Source: Acytostelium subglobosum LB1 (taxonomy: Eukaryota; Evosea; Eumycetozoa; Acytosteliales; Acytosteliaceae). Taken from it: a stretch of DNA of 64,000 nucleotides. Below the pieces are notes generated by a model. That model searched no databases. It was not told where the DNA came from and saw nothing but the letters and a program-made list of their open reading frames with translations. Where the stretch lies: contig NW_012236511.1 of NCBI RefSeq assembly GCF_000787575.1, positions 248,001-312,000 on the forward strand, in the 5' to 3' direction. The number at the start of each line of letters is the position of its first letter. The stretch's first letter is position 1. Shown here piece by piece: positions 1 through 11,554 of this stretch. The position numbers and the translations under genes are program-made.

Positions 1-352
1 GAGCTGCTTGAGCGACGGTGATGAGATCGGCTTTGGGTCCATCATAGTCGATGCACTCGGCGGGCGACACCTTGTACTCGACGTTGGACGAGTCGGAGAC
101 GGCGCTGCCAATCTGACCAGCGGATGGATCGAATCCAATCACCTTCTCAAAGAACTTGGCAATCTCGACGGTGGCCTGACCAGTGCCACAGCCAATGTCA
201 AACGCAAGCTTGCGAGGCGTGTTGGCCGTGTGTTTCTTGAGCACCTCGAACAACTCTGGTGGGTACGTTGGTCTGAACGTGCGGTACGAGTCGCTCACCT
301 TGCCAAAGTGATCAACAAATGTTGTTGATGGTTGTGATGATGATGTTGACAT
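1..352 (-). CDS. SAM-dependent methyltransferase, N-terminal part (cut by window start)
   Basis: The reverse strand reads from an ATG at 352-350 without interruption to the window edge, giving about 117 residues and no stop. After a Ser/Thr-rich start (MSTSSSQPSTTF) comes VDHFGKVSDSYRTFRPTYP, then the class I methyltransferase motif I, AFDIGCGTGQAT, and an acidic motif II (VIGFDPSAGQI). This arrangement is that of the Methyltransf_11 family of small cytosolic methyltransferases that resemble trans-aconitate or UbiE-type enzymes and are common in dictyostelids. The C-terminal half that would bind the acceptor substrate lies outside the window, so the substrate is unknown. The start was chosen because it is the first ATG in the frame and homology begins soon after it. 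Confidence 0.85.
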   Translation of the reverse strand, partial: MSTSSSQPSTTFVDHFGKVSDSYRTFRPTYPPELFEVLKKHTANTPRKLAFDIGCGTGQATVEIAKFFEKVIGFDPSAGQIGSAVSDSSNVEYKVSPAECIDYDGPKADLITVAQAA

Positions 353-721
353 TGATCGTTTGTTGTTGGAAAGTCGTTGGATTTGAATGAATGATGTTGT
401 TGATGTTGTGATGGCTCTGGCCCTCGAGTACCTTTAGTGTGTCGGGTCCAACATGCAGACTTGGGTAAGTATCAGTTGTTTGTATCCATGTATCACTGTT
501 CAACATACATTGAATGAATGGTTGATTGATTGATGTATGATTTGATTGATGTGGATCACTGATTGAGAGATCTTATAACTTTTGGTTTTAGACCGCAGGC
601 CCCAGGCTGAGTCCCTACTACCAAAAAAGGAAACCCAAAACACTCATTGCAATCAAGTGATTCAGACCCTGATCAAGGTAATATTACATTATATTACATG
701 GCATGTATTAAATGACGTGGA

Positions 722-1784
722 TCAATCAATTGATTGATTGAATAATTGCGATGAGTTAGCCTCATTCGGCCTCATTCGGCCGCATTGGACTTGGTTGGGG
801 TCATAAAGGTTACCATCAAGCATGAATCTCTGGATATAGGGCCGAACTATTGACTTGAAATCTTGACTTGACTTGTTGTGAGGATTGTCTTGTTGAGTGT
901 GATGTGGAACTATGACTATTCTTGGACATTTGCCAATCTGATGTGTGTTCATCCCCCAAGGATTGATCAACTTATCTTCCAATTTAACAAAGTTGAGTAC
1001 TTGTAACCCTCCTCCATGGCCATGTTCGCTGCCTCGGTCTGGGTTGTTGTCATCGTCATATTCATCCACTGAGATGAAGTAAGCGGAGGTAGTTCTTACT
1101 TGGATTGGAGTCGAGATAGTCAATCCATTGTTGTGCCACGAGATATGATGTCTTGGTGTAGCTGCCTCCATTGACCGCAGCCATTCGAAGCACGTCCTTG
1201 ACAAGGCCACGGTAGTCCCGGCCCACGAATCGCTCATCAACATGAGTCGAGTGATAGACGTAGTGCAGGTTGTTTCCGTCGCACAGGTTGTCCGACATCC
1301 ACACCATGTCGCGGCCAGCATTCACCAAGTTGCGCATTCCCATGCCGTTGACATAGCCAATGTGGCCTGTTGATGGATCGATTCCAAGACACTCTGCTCG
1401 CGACATGTATTGTGAGCCGAGGCCTCCTTCGCCAAACTCGAATGACAGGCATTGAATAGGGTATAGTCCTTTGTTTCCCAAGTGTCCAAGTCGATGCATT
1501 GCTCTGGCCAGGCAATGCATGTCACCAAACACATTGCATTCGCCCCAATTCATTCCTGTTATTGTCGGGTCCAACATCTTGGCCAACTCCCAAACCTTAT
1601 AATAAACATCATTCTTTTGTTCCAATGTCAATGAATGGAATGATTCCAACAATATTGAATGATCAACTTCAATATTAATGTCATTAACTGCCAGATACTT
1701 TGTCGACTGACAATCATATGACTTTGCAAATGAATGTACTGAACTTGCTATTTTATCCTTTATCGCTTCAAATAACAATGACAT
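722..1784 (-). CDS. Hypothetical protein, possibly two exons
   Basis: I do not recognise this gene. From ATG at 1784 the reverse strand is open for 240 codons, ending at 1062. The middle part is rich in Gly, Asn, Trp and Met (for example MNWGECNVFGDMHCLARAMH and NGMGMRNLVNAGRDMVWMS) and looks like a globular soluble protein without signal peptide or membrane segment. A GTAAGA donor inside the last codons and a TCTCAG acceptor would define a 31-nt intron; splicing it continues the protein in frame through an acidic stretch (MDEYDDDNNPDRGSEHG) to a stop at 722-724. Both versions are possible. The far C-terminus of the longer form runs into a TCAATCAA repeat typical of spacer DNA, which argues for caution. 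Confidence 0.5.
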
Positions 1785-2445
1785 AACTTCTATCTCTATC
1801 TATATCTCTTATTATACATATATCAATGACATAAAGTAAATGTATTCATTCATTCATTCATTCATCCATTCAACGTGTCATGAGTCACTAACTCACTCAC
1901 TTCTTGACTTCCATGAAAGTGGTGACTTGTTCATCCAAGATTCTTCTCACTCGAGTCTTCAAACTTATGTTTGAGAAGGTATCTTCTCAACTCTTATGTT
2001 GATAGTGTGATTATTATTATTATCATTATTATTAGTTGGTTGTGTCACACATAACAGAATAAGGTCAGTGATGGTATGATGATGATAATGCCGATCATCA
2101 CGAATAAAGATATTTTTATTTTAGACGAATAAAAATGATAAATAAATAAAATAAATGAAATTGAATCACACACTAAACTCAACAACAAAAGGATTGGATT
2201 GGATTGGAAGGGGTTTGGGGCTTGCAAAGGTCCTTCATGATGGGTGATGTGTGGTCTAAAGGTGTACCTTGGGCTTTATAAATCACTCAACAATAATGAT
2301 GTTGATCACTGAATAATACTCCAACCATTCATTCATACATTCATTCGTCAATACATTTTATCAAACATTCAAACATACATACATATACTTAACTCAATAT
2401 GTCTCACTTGTAGAGATATACATAAACTATTATTTATTATCAAAC
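1785..2445. other. Intergenic region between divergent genes
   Basis: About 660 bp between the hypothetical gene on the reverse strand and the PQ-loop gene on the forward strand. It holds CATT and AAT microsatellites and AT-rich stretches, and presumably both promoters. I see no coding frame or RNA gene in it. Confidence 0.6.
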
Positions 2446-3775
2446 ATGGACAATGTAATATTAGCAAATATATTTGGTTTACTTGGTGCCGCAATATGGT
2501 CCGTTCAACTTGTGCCTCAAAGTATGTGTCATGTCATGTCATACATTAGTCATGTGCCATCACTCACTCACTCACATCACTCACATCACTCAATCACTCG
2601 ATCAATCAATCAAAAATACAGTACGACTCAATTATAAACAAGGTAGTGCAGATAATCAATCAATGTATTGTTCTGCATCATGGTACTTGTGCTCGGTATT
2701 CCTGGGGACATATCTAGTGTTTCAACAATCAACAATATCACTAATCATCCAAATAATCCTATTTGGTATATTCTGTTTCATCCTACTCTTCCAAGTCATC
2801 TATTATCAAAAGTATGTATGATTGGATGACGCCACATGGAATGATTCCAGCCTAACCCCCACCCAACCACCAACCCCAACCCCACAATCAAACAAAAGCA
2901 AACCAACAAAGAGTAATATGGCCAGCTATGTAGGTGGATTGATCGTGTTGACAGTGGTACTGGTTGGATTCCTTTATTTGATATTCAGTGATCAGACGAG
3001 GGCCGGGCGTCAGACCCGCGTATTTGATATAATCACATCAGTGGCATCAGCATGTTTGATGACACTTGGATTCATCCCACAGTTGATGGTGGTCTACAGG
3101 GCCAAGTCTGGCATGGGCATCAGCAAACTATTCATTGTACTCGATATGCTTGGAGGCATATTCGCCATCATCAGTCTGGGCTTCCGCCAGCCCTTTGACT
3201 ACCTGGCCATGCTCACCTATGTCGTCGTCCCGGCATTCCAGTCCATTCAACTGGCCATGGTGGTATACTATGGCGATGGCGATGGCAACAATGTCAATGG
3301 CGAGGGCAATGTCGAGAGCAAAGTTGGACGAGTCCAATTCGATAATGTCAAGGTCGTCGAGTTGGAGATGGATATGGAGATGTCCACTCACAAGCGACAG
3401 AGCATCGAAGAGGAAGAGGATGAGGACGACTCATTGGTTGGCGTTGGCGCTGATGTAGTCCGACCAGCGCCACTCTCACACACGACGACCATCATGCCAA
3501 TCGATAGTCTGATAGCAAGTCGAGCGATTCTCCAGCCATTGTCATTGTCCAGGGACTTTAACGAGCAGGTCAACATCCGTGCACATCCCAAGATATTCAC
3601 AAGTCTGTTAAGCTCATCGAGAATAGTGCCTGCTGTTGCAACCGAGACTCATGAGTTTGACCACATCATGCCAGAGTCCGAGTCCGACTCGGAGGACACC
3701 CAACTCAAACGCTCAATCACTCTACACCTACAACATCTACGATCATCAACATCATCAACTGCATCAGCCAAATGA
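2446..3775 (+). CDS. PQ-loop repeat membrane protein
   Basis: Three exons (2446-2521, 2622-2811, 2851-3775) give 396 residues. Exon 1 encodes a first transmembrane helix ending in the PQ motif (SVQLVPQ), continued across the intron as IRLNYKQGSADNQS; the second repeat holds GFIPQLMVVYRAKSGMG. Two PQ loops in a protein with about seven hydrophobic helices is the plan of lysosomal/vacuolar transporters of the PQLC2/Ypq/Stm1 group, which export cationic amino acids or related solutes. The last 150 residues are hydrophilic, acidic and serine-rich and probably cytosolic. Intron 2 is only 39 nt, but it is needed because the frame otherwise hits TGA at 2819-2821; both sides join in phase. The substrate cannot be told from the sequence. 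Confidence 0.85.
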
Positions 3776-5068
3776 GGTGATCATCTCATCCAACCCCAGC
3801 AGCTCCAACTCAAACTCCCAACTCATGCACCAACTCTCACACATCCAGTTTGCAAACTCATCGTGTGTGCTGATTGGCCTGTCTCGGGAATATCCAGTCA
3901 TCCTAGGGACGAACCCAAATGAGTCCATGCCTTAGACAATGTGATCAAGCCAGGTCAGGCCAGGTCCATCCTTAATCGAATCCAATCCAATTCACATGGC
4001 TGGCTGGCTGGCTGGTGGACTGTGTTTGAACTACCAAGTCAATCAAACGATCAATCAATCAATCAATCAGTCAGATGGAAACATTGTAGATATTTAGACA
4101 TACAAGTAGTAAATGATCGAACTAACATGGTTCAGTTGATGAATGATTCAACCAACAACAACAAACGACATCAATCAAAGTGATTGAATGATTGAATGAA
4201 TGAATGAACAAACACTCCAAATGATCATGATCAAAGAGAGACTGAACAAAACGGGGGAGCGGCATTGGAGACCACCAACCGGGGCTTGCACCCCACCAAA
4301 ACTACAAATAATGATCGCAACAGAGCCCATGCAACATGGTCTTGGGCTTGTCCCCTCTGATTCTTTTTTGTCAAATAAATCTAGCAGTGGGCTGAGGAAT
4401 GTGTGTGTGTGGTCTAGGCCTTGGACTTTGCGGTCCTCAGAGTCCACAGCACCCACACACACACACACAGACAACACAACAAGCAAACAGTTGTCCATGT
4501 CCTTCCTCACCACAACACACAAGTAAAACACTCATTCCTTGACAATCACATCACATCACATAGAGATAGATAGATATATATTTATACAAACACACAACAT
4601 AACACCGATTGCTTGTTTGTTTGCTTGTTCATTCATTCACTTTCATTCATTCATTCATTCAACCACCAAGCAGCAAACAGTAGTCATTGCAAAGAGGATG
4701 GTCAGGGGTGACTCCAACTGACCAACCAATCAATCAAACAACCAATCGATTTATCAATCAATCAATTAGTCATAGGGGCCAACTCAACTCAACTCAACTT
4801 AACCCATTCAGGCCTCAATCAATCCCCAACCCACTCTCTCCGACCCAACAGATAACACGTGACCCATCAAAGAACAACAACACAGATCTCAAACAATCCA
4901 CGACACAACACAACCCTTATTGTAAACTACATTATCTCTATCCTATCTCTTATCTCCATCTCATTGTATTATAGTCCATCATTCAATCAATCAAATAATA
5001 ATATTATCTATTTATATATATATATATATATATTAGAGAGAGACAAGACACAACAACAATAACAAATC
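3776..5068. other. Intergenic region upstream of RasGEF gene
   Basis: About 1.3 kb with no frame that looks coding. It contains TCAATCAA runs, CATT repeats near 4630-4665, a CA dinucleotide run near 4452-4471, an AT dinucleotide run near 5015-5034 just before the next start codon, and is probably 3' flank plus promoter. Confidence 0.6.
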
Positions 5069-8000
5069 ATGACAACAAGGATGCATAATGTCTTGGACAT
5101 TGAAGAGACATTCTCTTCAAAGTTGACATTGTCAAATGACGGAAATGGCAACAACGATGATATACAACAACAACAACAACAACCATCATCAACATCAACA
5201 TGTATTAATAACAACAACATCAACAATAATAATAATAATAATAATAATAATACAATTATATATGATAATAGCGATAAGATGAGTGTTGCAGACTTGAAGA
5301 GACAATTGAACAAACAGTTGTCGGAACAATTGATGATGACGACACCAAAGCAGAAGCCAGCACCAGCACCACGAGTACAGATATCACCATCATTCCAATC
5401 GTCGGCCGATGACTCGGCTCAGGTCACCATCCTGCCGCCATCCCCGCCACTCACATCAACAAGCCATCATCATAATGTTGCTGGTAACGCCAATCAATCT
5501 CCTCCAACACAATCACAACAACAACAGATATATGTACAACAAGTAGATCATCAATATCAACAACAACAAGTACAATATTCAGCGTCTTCTCCACAATATC
5601 CATCAAGTCCGGCGACGTCAAAGAAGCCATCGGCCAATCTTGTGCCATTCAAACATAAGCCATTGCCACTGCCTGGTAGCCCAGACTCATCTCCCGTCCA
5701 CTCACCTCCAGTTCCCCGAGCCAGACCACCACCACCCGGACGACCACACCTTCAGCAACAGCAACAGCAGCAGCAACAGCATCAACAACAACAACAACAA
5801 TATGATGATATTAATGATCAATTGATCATTCCAAGGCTTGACCTATACACAAGCCTGGCAGGCAGCACTGAGGAAATGATGAAGGCAGTATCAAACAACA
5901 ATAACAATGAGAGCAGTGACAGTGACGAGGAGTTGACACAAGAGGCATCCAATCGACTTGAGGAAGTCTCCAACCGAACAAAGGACTCACCTCGTCTGGT
6001 GTTTGAGTCCAAGTCAATCCCAAGCGAGATCACTATCCGCATGCTGTTCTCGTCCAGTCCCGGACTGAGTATGTCGACGCCCAATGTCACATCGCTCACC
6101 AACAGTCCGATGATGTTGTCATCCACACCGACAAAGCAACAGCAGCACCAGCAGAGGACTGTAGACGATCATAAGGATACAAAGCGAAAGGATGCCACGC
6201 CCATCAACAAGTGGAAGTCCACACCCAATATGGCGTCGCTGACGCCGCCCTCGTCGCCACTGTCTCCGTCATCTCCGCCACTCACACCCAACGCGCACTG
6301 CCACCAGGCCGAGAAGCACTTCAAGCTGTCACCATGCTCGACCGTCGACGAAGTTCTGTCCATCGCCATCCCCAACCTCATCCACCATCGCGGCCTACAC
6401 AACGCAAGATACACCAGCAACGAAGAATGGGAGACAGACATAAACCTGGGCGACTTTGAAGAGACAGTCAACAGCAGCATCGATAACAAACAACAACAGG
6501 GACAACAACAGCAACAGGGACAACAGCAGTCAAGTACACATTATAGTTATGCACTCTTCCGTCAGGTCGACCCGCTGACGCCTCTGCACAAGGAGCGCAC
6601 ACTGCTCGAGCTAGCGGTCAGGGAGTTCGAGCCACTCGAGCTAAAGACGGTGATACTGAACGTGATCTTTGTTAAGATACACATTCCGGGCTTCTCCGAG
6701 GGCCAGCTGCCCGCGCAGGCCATGCTCAAGCTGACGCAGTTCACGTCGATTCGCTCGATCATTCGCAAGCTGTGTCTCAAGTTCCACACATCGGTCGACA
6801 TCTCCCAGTACGGCATCTTCCTCGTCAACCAGAGCCACAACACCGAGATCATGCTGGACGAGGACGAGCTGTTCTCCACGTATCACATCTCGTCCCAGTC
6901 ACATCTCATCTTCCGCAGTCTGTCGCAGCTGACCGACACCACCATCATCCAGTCCAAGTCTCTGCAGGTCAAGATCCTGATCACAACACACAGCTCCCGC
7001 TTCAACTGTCTCACGCTCAGCTTCGACCCCAGCACCACCGTCTCCAAGGCCATCAAGATCACTGGTCTGCGCACAGGTCTCCTGGACAGCCTTAACAAAT
7101 GCGGCTTCTTCCTCACTCCAAGCGATGACGATGATGATGGATTCTGGCTGGACGAGGACATGACCCTTGAGTCTTATCACCTTAAGAACAATGTAAGTGT
7201 TGGAGTTGGATGATGCGCGACTGATAGATGGTCGAGGCTAACTCATCAATCACTCATTCAAACAGACAACTGTTGAGTTTAAGCAACGATGCAGGAAGTA
7301 TGTAGTGTCGATCAAGTCAAGGGACGTGAAGTGTACATTTAAATTCGATCAGTATGTGACGGTGGCCTCGTTGTTCCGCATGATTGTGCACAATGAGAAC
7401 ATTGCCAACGATAAGAACTTCTGCCTGGCGTTCAGAGACAATGGCGCCGTGCTCGATCAGAACCGCTCGTTGTGGTCCTACGATAATGAGAAGGAGATCG
7501 AGTTCAAGGAGCACCCCAACCGCCTGTACGTGTTTGGCAAGGATGGCGAGCAGAGCCTGGTCTATGTCGACTTTAACGACCCGGTCGAGGATGTCTGTCG
7601 CAAGCTATCGATCAACATGGGTATGCCACCCACACGTTCTCGCGCCTACACCCTCAAGAAGCTGGGCGAGGCTGAGAACGACATCAACGCCAAGATGACC
7701 CTGAAGCAGGTCGGCCTGCAGCCCAACGACAGAGTGATGTTGGAGATCCAACCAAAGGCTAAACCAGCCGCGACATCAACACCCATAGGCGACACCACGA
7801 CTACAACAACGACAACGACGACAGCAACTACAGCAACAACGACAACAACGACGACACAGGATAATGATCAATCTGCTGGAGCCGATCCAGTTGATGATGA
7901 GGAGGTGATTGCACGCGATGGATCGTCATCGTCATCATCGTCGTCGCATTCGTCACTGACACTGGTGGTGCCAGACTCGGAGCAGCTGGACCAACGCACG

Positions 8001-9562
8001 ATCTCAAACATCTGGGAGGAGCCGGCCGACTCGCCACTCAACATCATCTACGCCAAGACTGCGCCAACGCCCGACAACCCGTACCCAGCGATCGAGGCGG
8101 GCACACTCAACAAGCTGATCATCCGTTTGACGTCAGAGAACACGCACGACCTCATGTTCATGAAGGCGCTGCTCATGACCTACTCCTCGTACACGACGCC
8201 ACTCGTTCTGCTCGAGAAGCTCATCGAGCGTTTCAACGTGCCGACCAACGTCGACATTGATGAGCGTGAGAAGATGTCCATCCAGCTGCGTGTGGCCAAC
8301 GTCATCAAGTACTGGGTGGAGCATCACTACGAGGACTTTGGACACAGCACTACGAACAAGGTCGTGGAGTTTGTCGACAACCTGATACCGGTCACGGGTA
8401 CCAAGTTCCGCGATGCCATCCTGAAGCGCACGTGCATGATCAAGGGTGAGATGTCACGGACCAGGAGCAACGGAACGTTCACATCGCCACGCCCCTCTGT
8501 CAACTTGTCTAGCTCGCTCGAGCTGCCGTCGTCGCCCGTGCCTGTGATGGCTATCAAGTCCAACAACAAGAGGGGCAAGGACGCCGCTGGCAACTCCCTC
8601 TCTTCATCACCTCGCAAACGTCCAGAGTCGCGCATGAAGGGCATCAAGAACCCGAGCACTATATTCGACTTTGATGACGAGGAGATTGCCCGCCAGCTGA
8701 CGCTCTACGACTTCAACATCTACTCATCGATCAAACAGACCGAGTTCCTGAACCAGGCGTGGAACAAGCCGGCTGTGGCCGCCAAGAAGTCGCCACGCGT
8801 TCTCGAGATGATCAATCGATTCAACGAGGTCGGACTCTGGGTCACCAAGCTGATTCTGGAGCCGGATCGCGTAAAGACGCGTGCCAAGCGCATGGAGCGT
8901 GTCATCAAGATTGCCGAGAAACTCAGGGAGATGAAGAACTACAACACTCTGATGGCATTCCTTGGAGGCTTGAACAACTCTGCCATCCTGAGGCTCAAGT
9001 ATACCAAAGCAATTGTTGGAAGGAAGTACTTGGAGGTAAGTTAAGATAAGAGCACGGGGGTGGCCAGTCCCTTGGCCTCAACGCCAGTATCAAGTTACAG
9101 TTGACTAACTTCCACTCGCTCACTCACTCATCCACAGGCACTGGAAGACTTGGAAAAGGAAATGAGTTGCGAATCATCCTACAAGACATACAGAGAGTTA
9201 CTGCATAACACTGATCCACCTTGTGTCCCCTACATGTAAGTCAATCAAACATTCATCCCTTAATCACAATCACTCACTTACAATCAAACAATTATAGTGG
9301 AGTATACTTGACAGATCTTACATTTATAGAGGAGGGCAATCCCAATATCATTGGCAATAACTTGATCAACTTTTCAAAGTATACATTGATGTATAAGGTG
9401 ATATCAGAGGTTCAACAATATCAATGGTCCGAGTACAATCTGCATCCAGTCAATATCATCCAGTCGTTCATCAGCAATCTGCAGCCACCCAACGTGGAGG
9501 CACTGTATCAACTATCACTTCTCAAGGAGCCACGCAATGCACTAAAGTCCGATATCTATTGA
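5069..9562 (+). CDS. Ras guanine nucleotide exchange factor with talin-F0-like domain
   Basis: Four exons (5069-7192, 7266-9035, 9138-9235, 9298-9562) give 1,418 residues. Residues 1-480 are disordered, with Gln, Asn, Ser and Pro tracts. Residues about 530-830 hold ubiquitin-like folds; the segment LSFDPSTTVSKAIK...CGFFL...GFWLDEDMTLESYHLKNN followed by TVEFKQRCRKYVVSI closely follows the talin F0/F1 pattern. After a Thr-rich linker come the RasGEF N domain (NIIYAKTAPTPDNPYPAI...GTLNKLIIRLT) and the catalytic CDC25 domain, recognisable by IARQLTLYDFNIYSSI, MAFLGGLNNSAI and [20 protein letters not shown] across two introns. It should activate a Ras-family GTPase in the cytosol or at the cortex, with the talin-like part as a probable Rap/Ras or membrane docking module. 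All exon joins are in phase and the catalytic domain is complete. Confidence 0.93.
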
Positions 9563-9815
9563 TCATGATCAATATGGATATTAATGTAATGTTCATTCGA
9601 TTGGCAATAATTGGAATAAAGAATAATAATGACTTGACGGGTGTGTGACTCGTCAACATCATCAACCTTCTTTCGTGTTTGTGTGTTCGTTTTTGACCCA
9701 TAATCAAAGTAGTTTCACAAACACGAAAACGACGAGTAATGTAATTATGAATGAATAAGTGAATGTCGTTCATATTAATACATTAACAAATATATACATA
9801 TACATATAATATATA

Positions 9816-11354
9816 ATGGAAGGAGGAAATAATAGAGGAAGAGGAGGTGGAAGAGGAGGTGGAAGAGGAGGTGGCAGAGGAGGTTTTGGTGGAGGTAGAG
9901 GTGGACGTGGAGGCTTTGGCGGTGGCAGAGGAGGTTTTGGTGGAGAAGGCAGAGGACGTGGAGGCTTTGGCGGAGGCCGTGGCCGAGGAGGCTTTGGTGG
10001 AGAAGGCAGAGGACGTGGAGGCTTTGGTGGTGGCAGAGGAGGTAGCATCAGGCCAAGAAGCGAACCAACATCAGATCAAGACAACAATAACAATAATAAC
10101 AATAACATGGATCATACTACATCATCTCTATCTCGAGCAACAAAGAAGATCAAGTTGGATAATGATGTTGACATGTCTTCATCTACTGTTGACAACAGTT
10201 CAAACAGTAGCAACATCAAAAGTATTGGATATCTCAGAGTTGTACGATCAGAACCAGAGACATCAACAACAACAACATCAACAACATCCACCACATCATC
10301 ACAATCACCAATAATGTCAATTGATCCATCAACCATCAGTTCAAATTGGCAATCACTAAGTGTAAGTTGATAGAATGATCGATTGATTGGTCGAATGAGT
10401 GAGCGAAGTAATCTAACTCGCTTGCGACACAAACAGAAAACAATAGTACCATCAAAGAAGCCAACATCATATCGCGGAAAGAAGAATGACTCGACGTCAA
10501 CATCAACAACAGGAACAGTAACCGCACCATTGGTCGAGAAGTCGGTTTTCGATCTGATCATTCGTAACCCAGACGACAAAACAATCACCAAGGTATTGGC
10601 ACTGGATTGCGAGATGGTTGGCGTCGGCCCCAAGGGCAGCAAGGGCGTACTGGGCAGCATATGCATCATCAACGCCAACGGCAACACAATCTATAAAAGT
10701 TACGCGCAGCCACTGGACCCCGTGACGGACTACCGCACGCGCTGGTCCGGCCTCACCAAGAAGCACCTGGACAAGGCACCGCCCTTCCTCACCGTCCAGA
10801 AGGAGGTGGCCTCCATCATCAAAGATCACATCCTGGTCGGACACGACATCAAGTCCGACCTGGCCGTGCTGCTACTCAATCACCCACCACAGCTCATCAG
10901 AGACTCGCTGAACTTCCCCGCGCTCCAGTCATCGCGACTGATCACGCCAGAGGCCAAGCTGAATGGCGAGCGCAGGGCACCCTTTACCAAGATGCATGGC
11001 GTGTCACTGAAACAGCTGGCACTCGAGAAGCTTGGCGCCACTATTCAGAAGGGCGTCCATAACGCCGAGGAGGATGCGCTGACCAGTCTGCTGCTGTATA
11101 ACAAGTTCAAGAAGCAGTGGGAGATGCATGTGCGCTCCGTATTCTATCCAGCCAAGAAGACCCCAGAGCAGCGACGTCAAGATCGCGAGGAGAAATTGAA
11201 CAATGACAGCTATTTCGACAAGTCCAAGACATCATCGACAAAGTCCGAGTCATCGGCCATGATCATGGACATCCCATCAACAACCATCATTATGAACAAC
11301 GACCTTAGCGATGGCGATGACAATGGACAGGACAACTACGAAGACGATGAGTAA
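9816..11354 (+). CDS. rexo4: REX4-type RNA exonuclease with N-terminal RGG domain
   Basis: Two exons (9816-10361, 10437-11354) give 487 residues. Residues 1-75 are a glycine/arginine repeat of RGG, RGGFGG and RGRGG units, a domain known from nucleolar RNA-binding proteins. A low-complexity Asn/Ser/Thr linker follows. From about residue 240 the DEDDh exonuclease fold starts: VLALDCEMVGVGPKG (Exo I with Asp and Glu), DHILVGHDIKSDLAVL (Exo II) and HNAEEDALTSLLLY (Exo III with His and Asp). This is the REX4/XPMC2 family, which acts in rRNA precursor processing in the nucleolus. The C-terminus is Lys-rich then acidic. The intron removes an in-frame stop directly after its donor, and both exons join in frame. 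The RGG block is unusual for a REX4 protein. Confidence 0.92.
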
Positions 11355-11554
11355 TAAACCATTGGCGTTCCAGTCTCACTTAAGATCAAGAACATTGATT
11401 GATTGATTGATTGTGGGGTGATCTTGTGGGGCTTCCAAATCAGGTGATTGATGGCCTCACCCACAACAAGCCCCTTTGCTAAATGATCTAATATCTAATG
11501 AACCTTTCAATTTCATTTCATCCTACATACATATAAATACTAACCAAACAAATA

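Noticed and set aside
4175-4531. Overlapping open frames of 108-118 codons on both strands
   Set aside because: Both overlap GTGT/CACA repeats in the spacer before the RasGEF gene and show no protein features.
9770-10048. Pro-rich reverse frame opposite the RGG domain
   Set aside because: It is only the complement of the glycine/arginine repeat of the REX4 gene.
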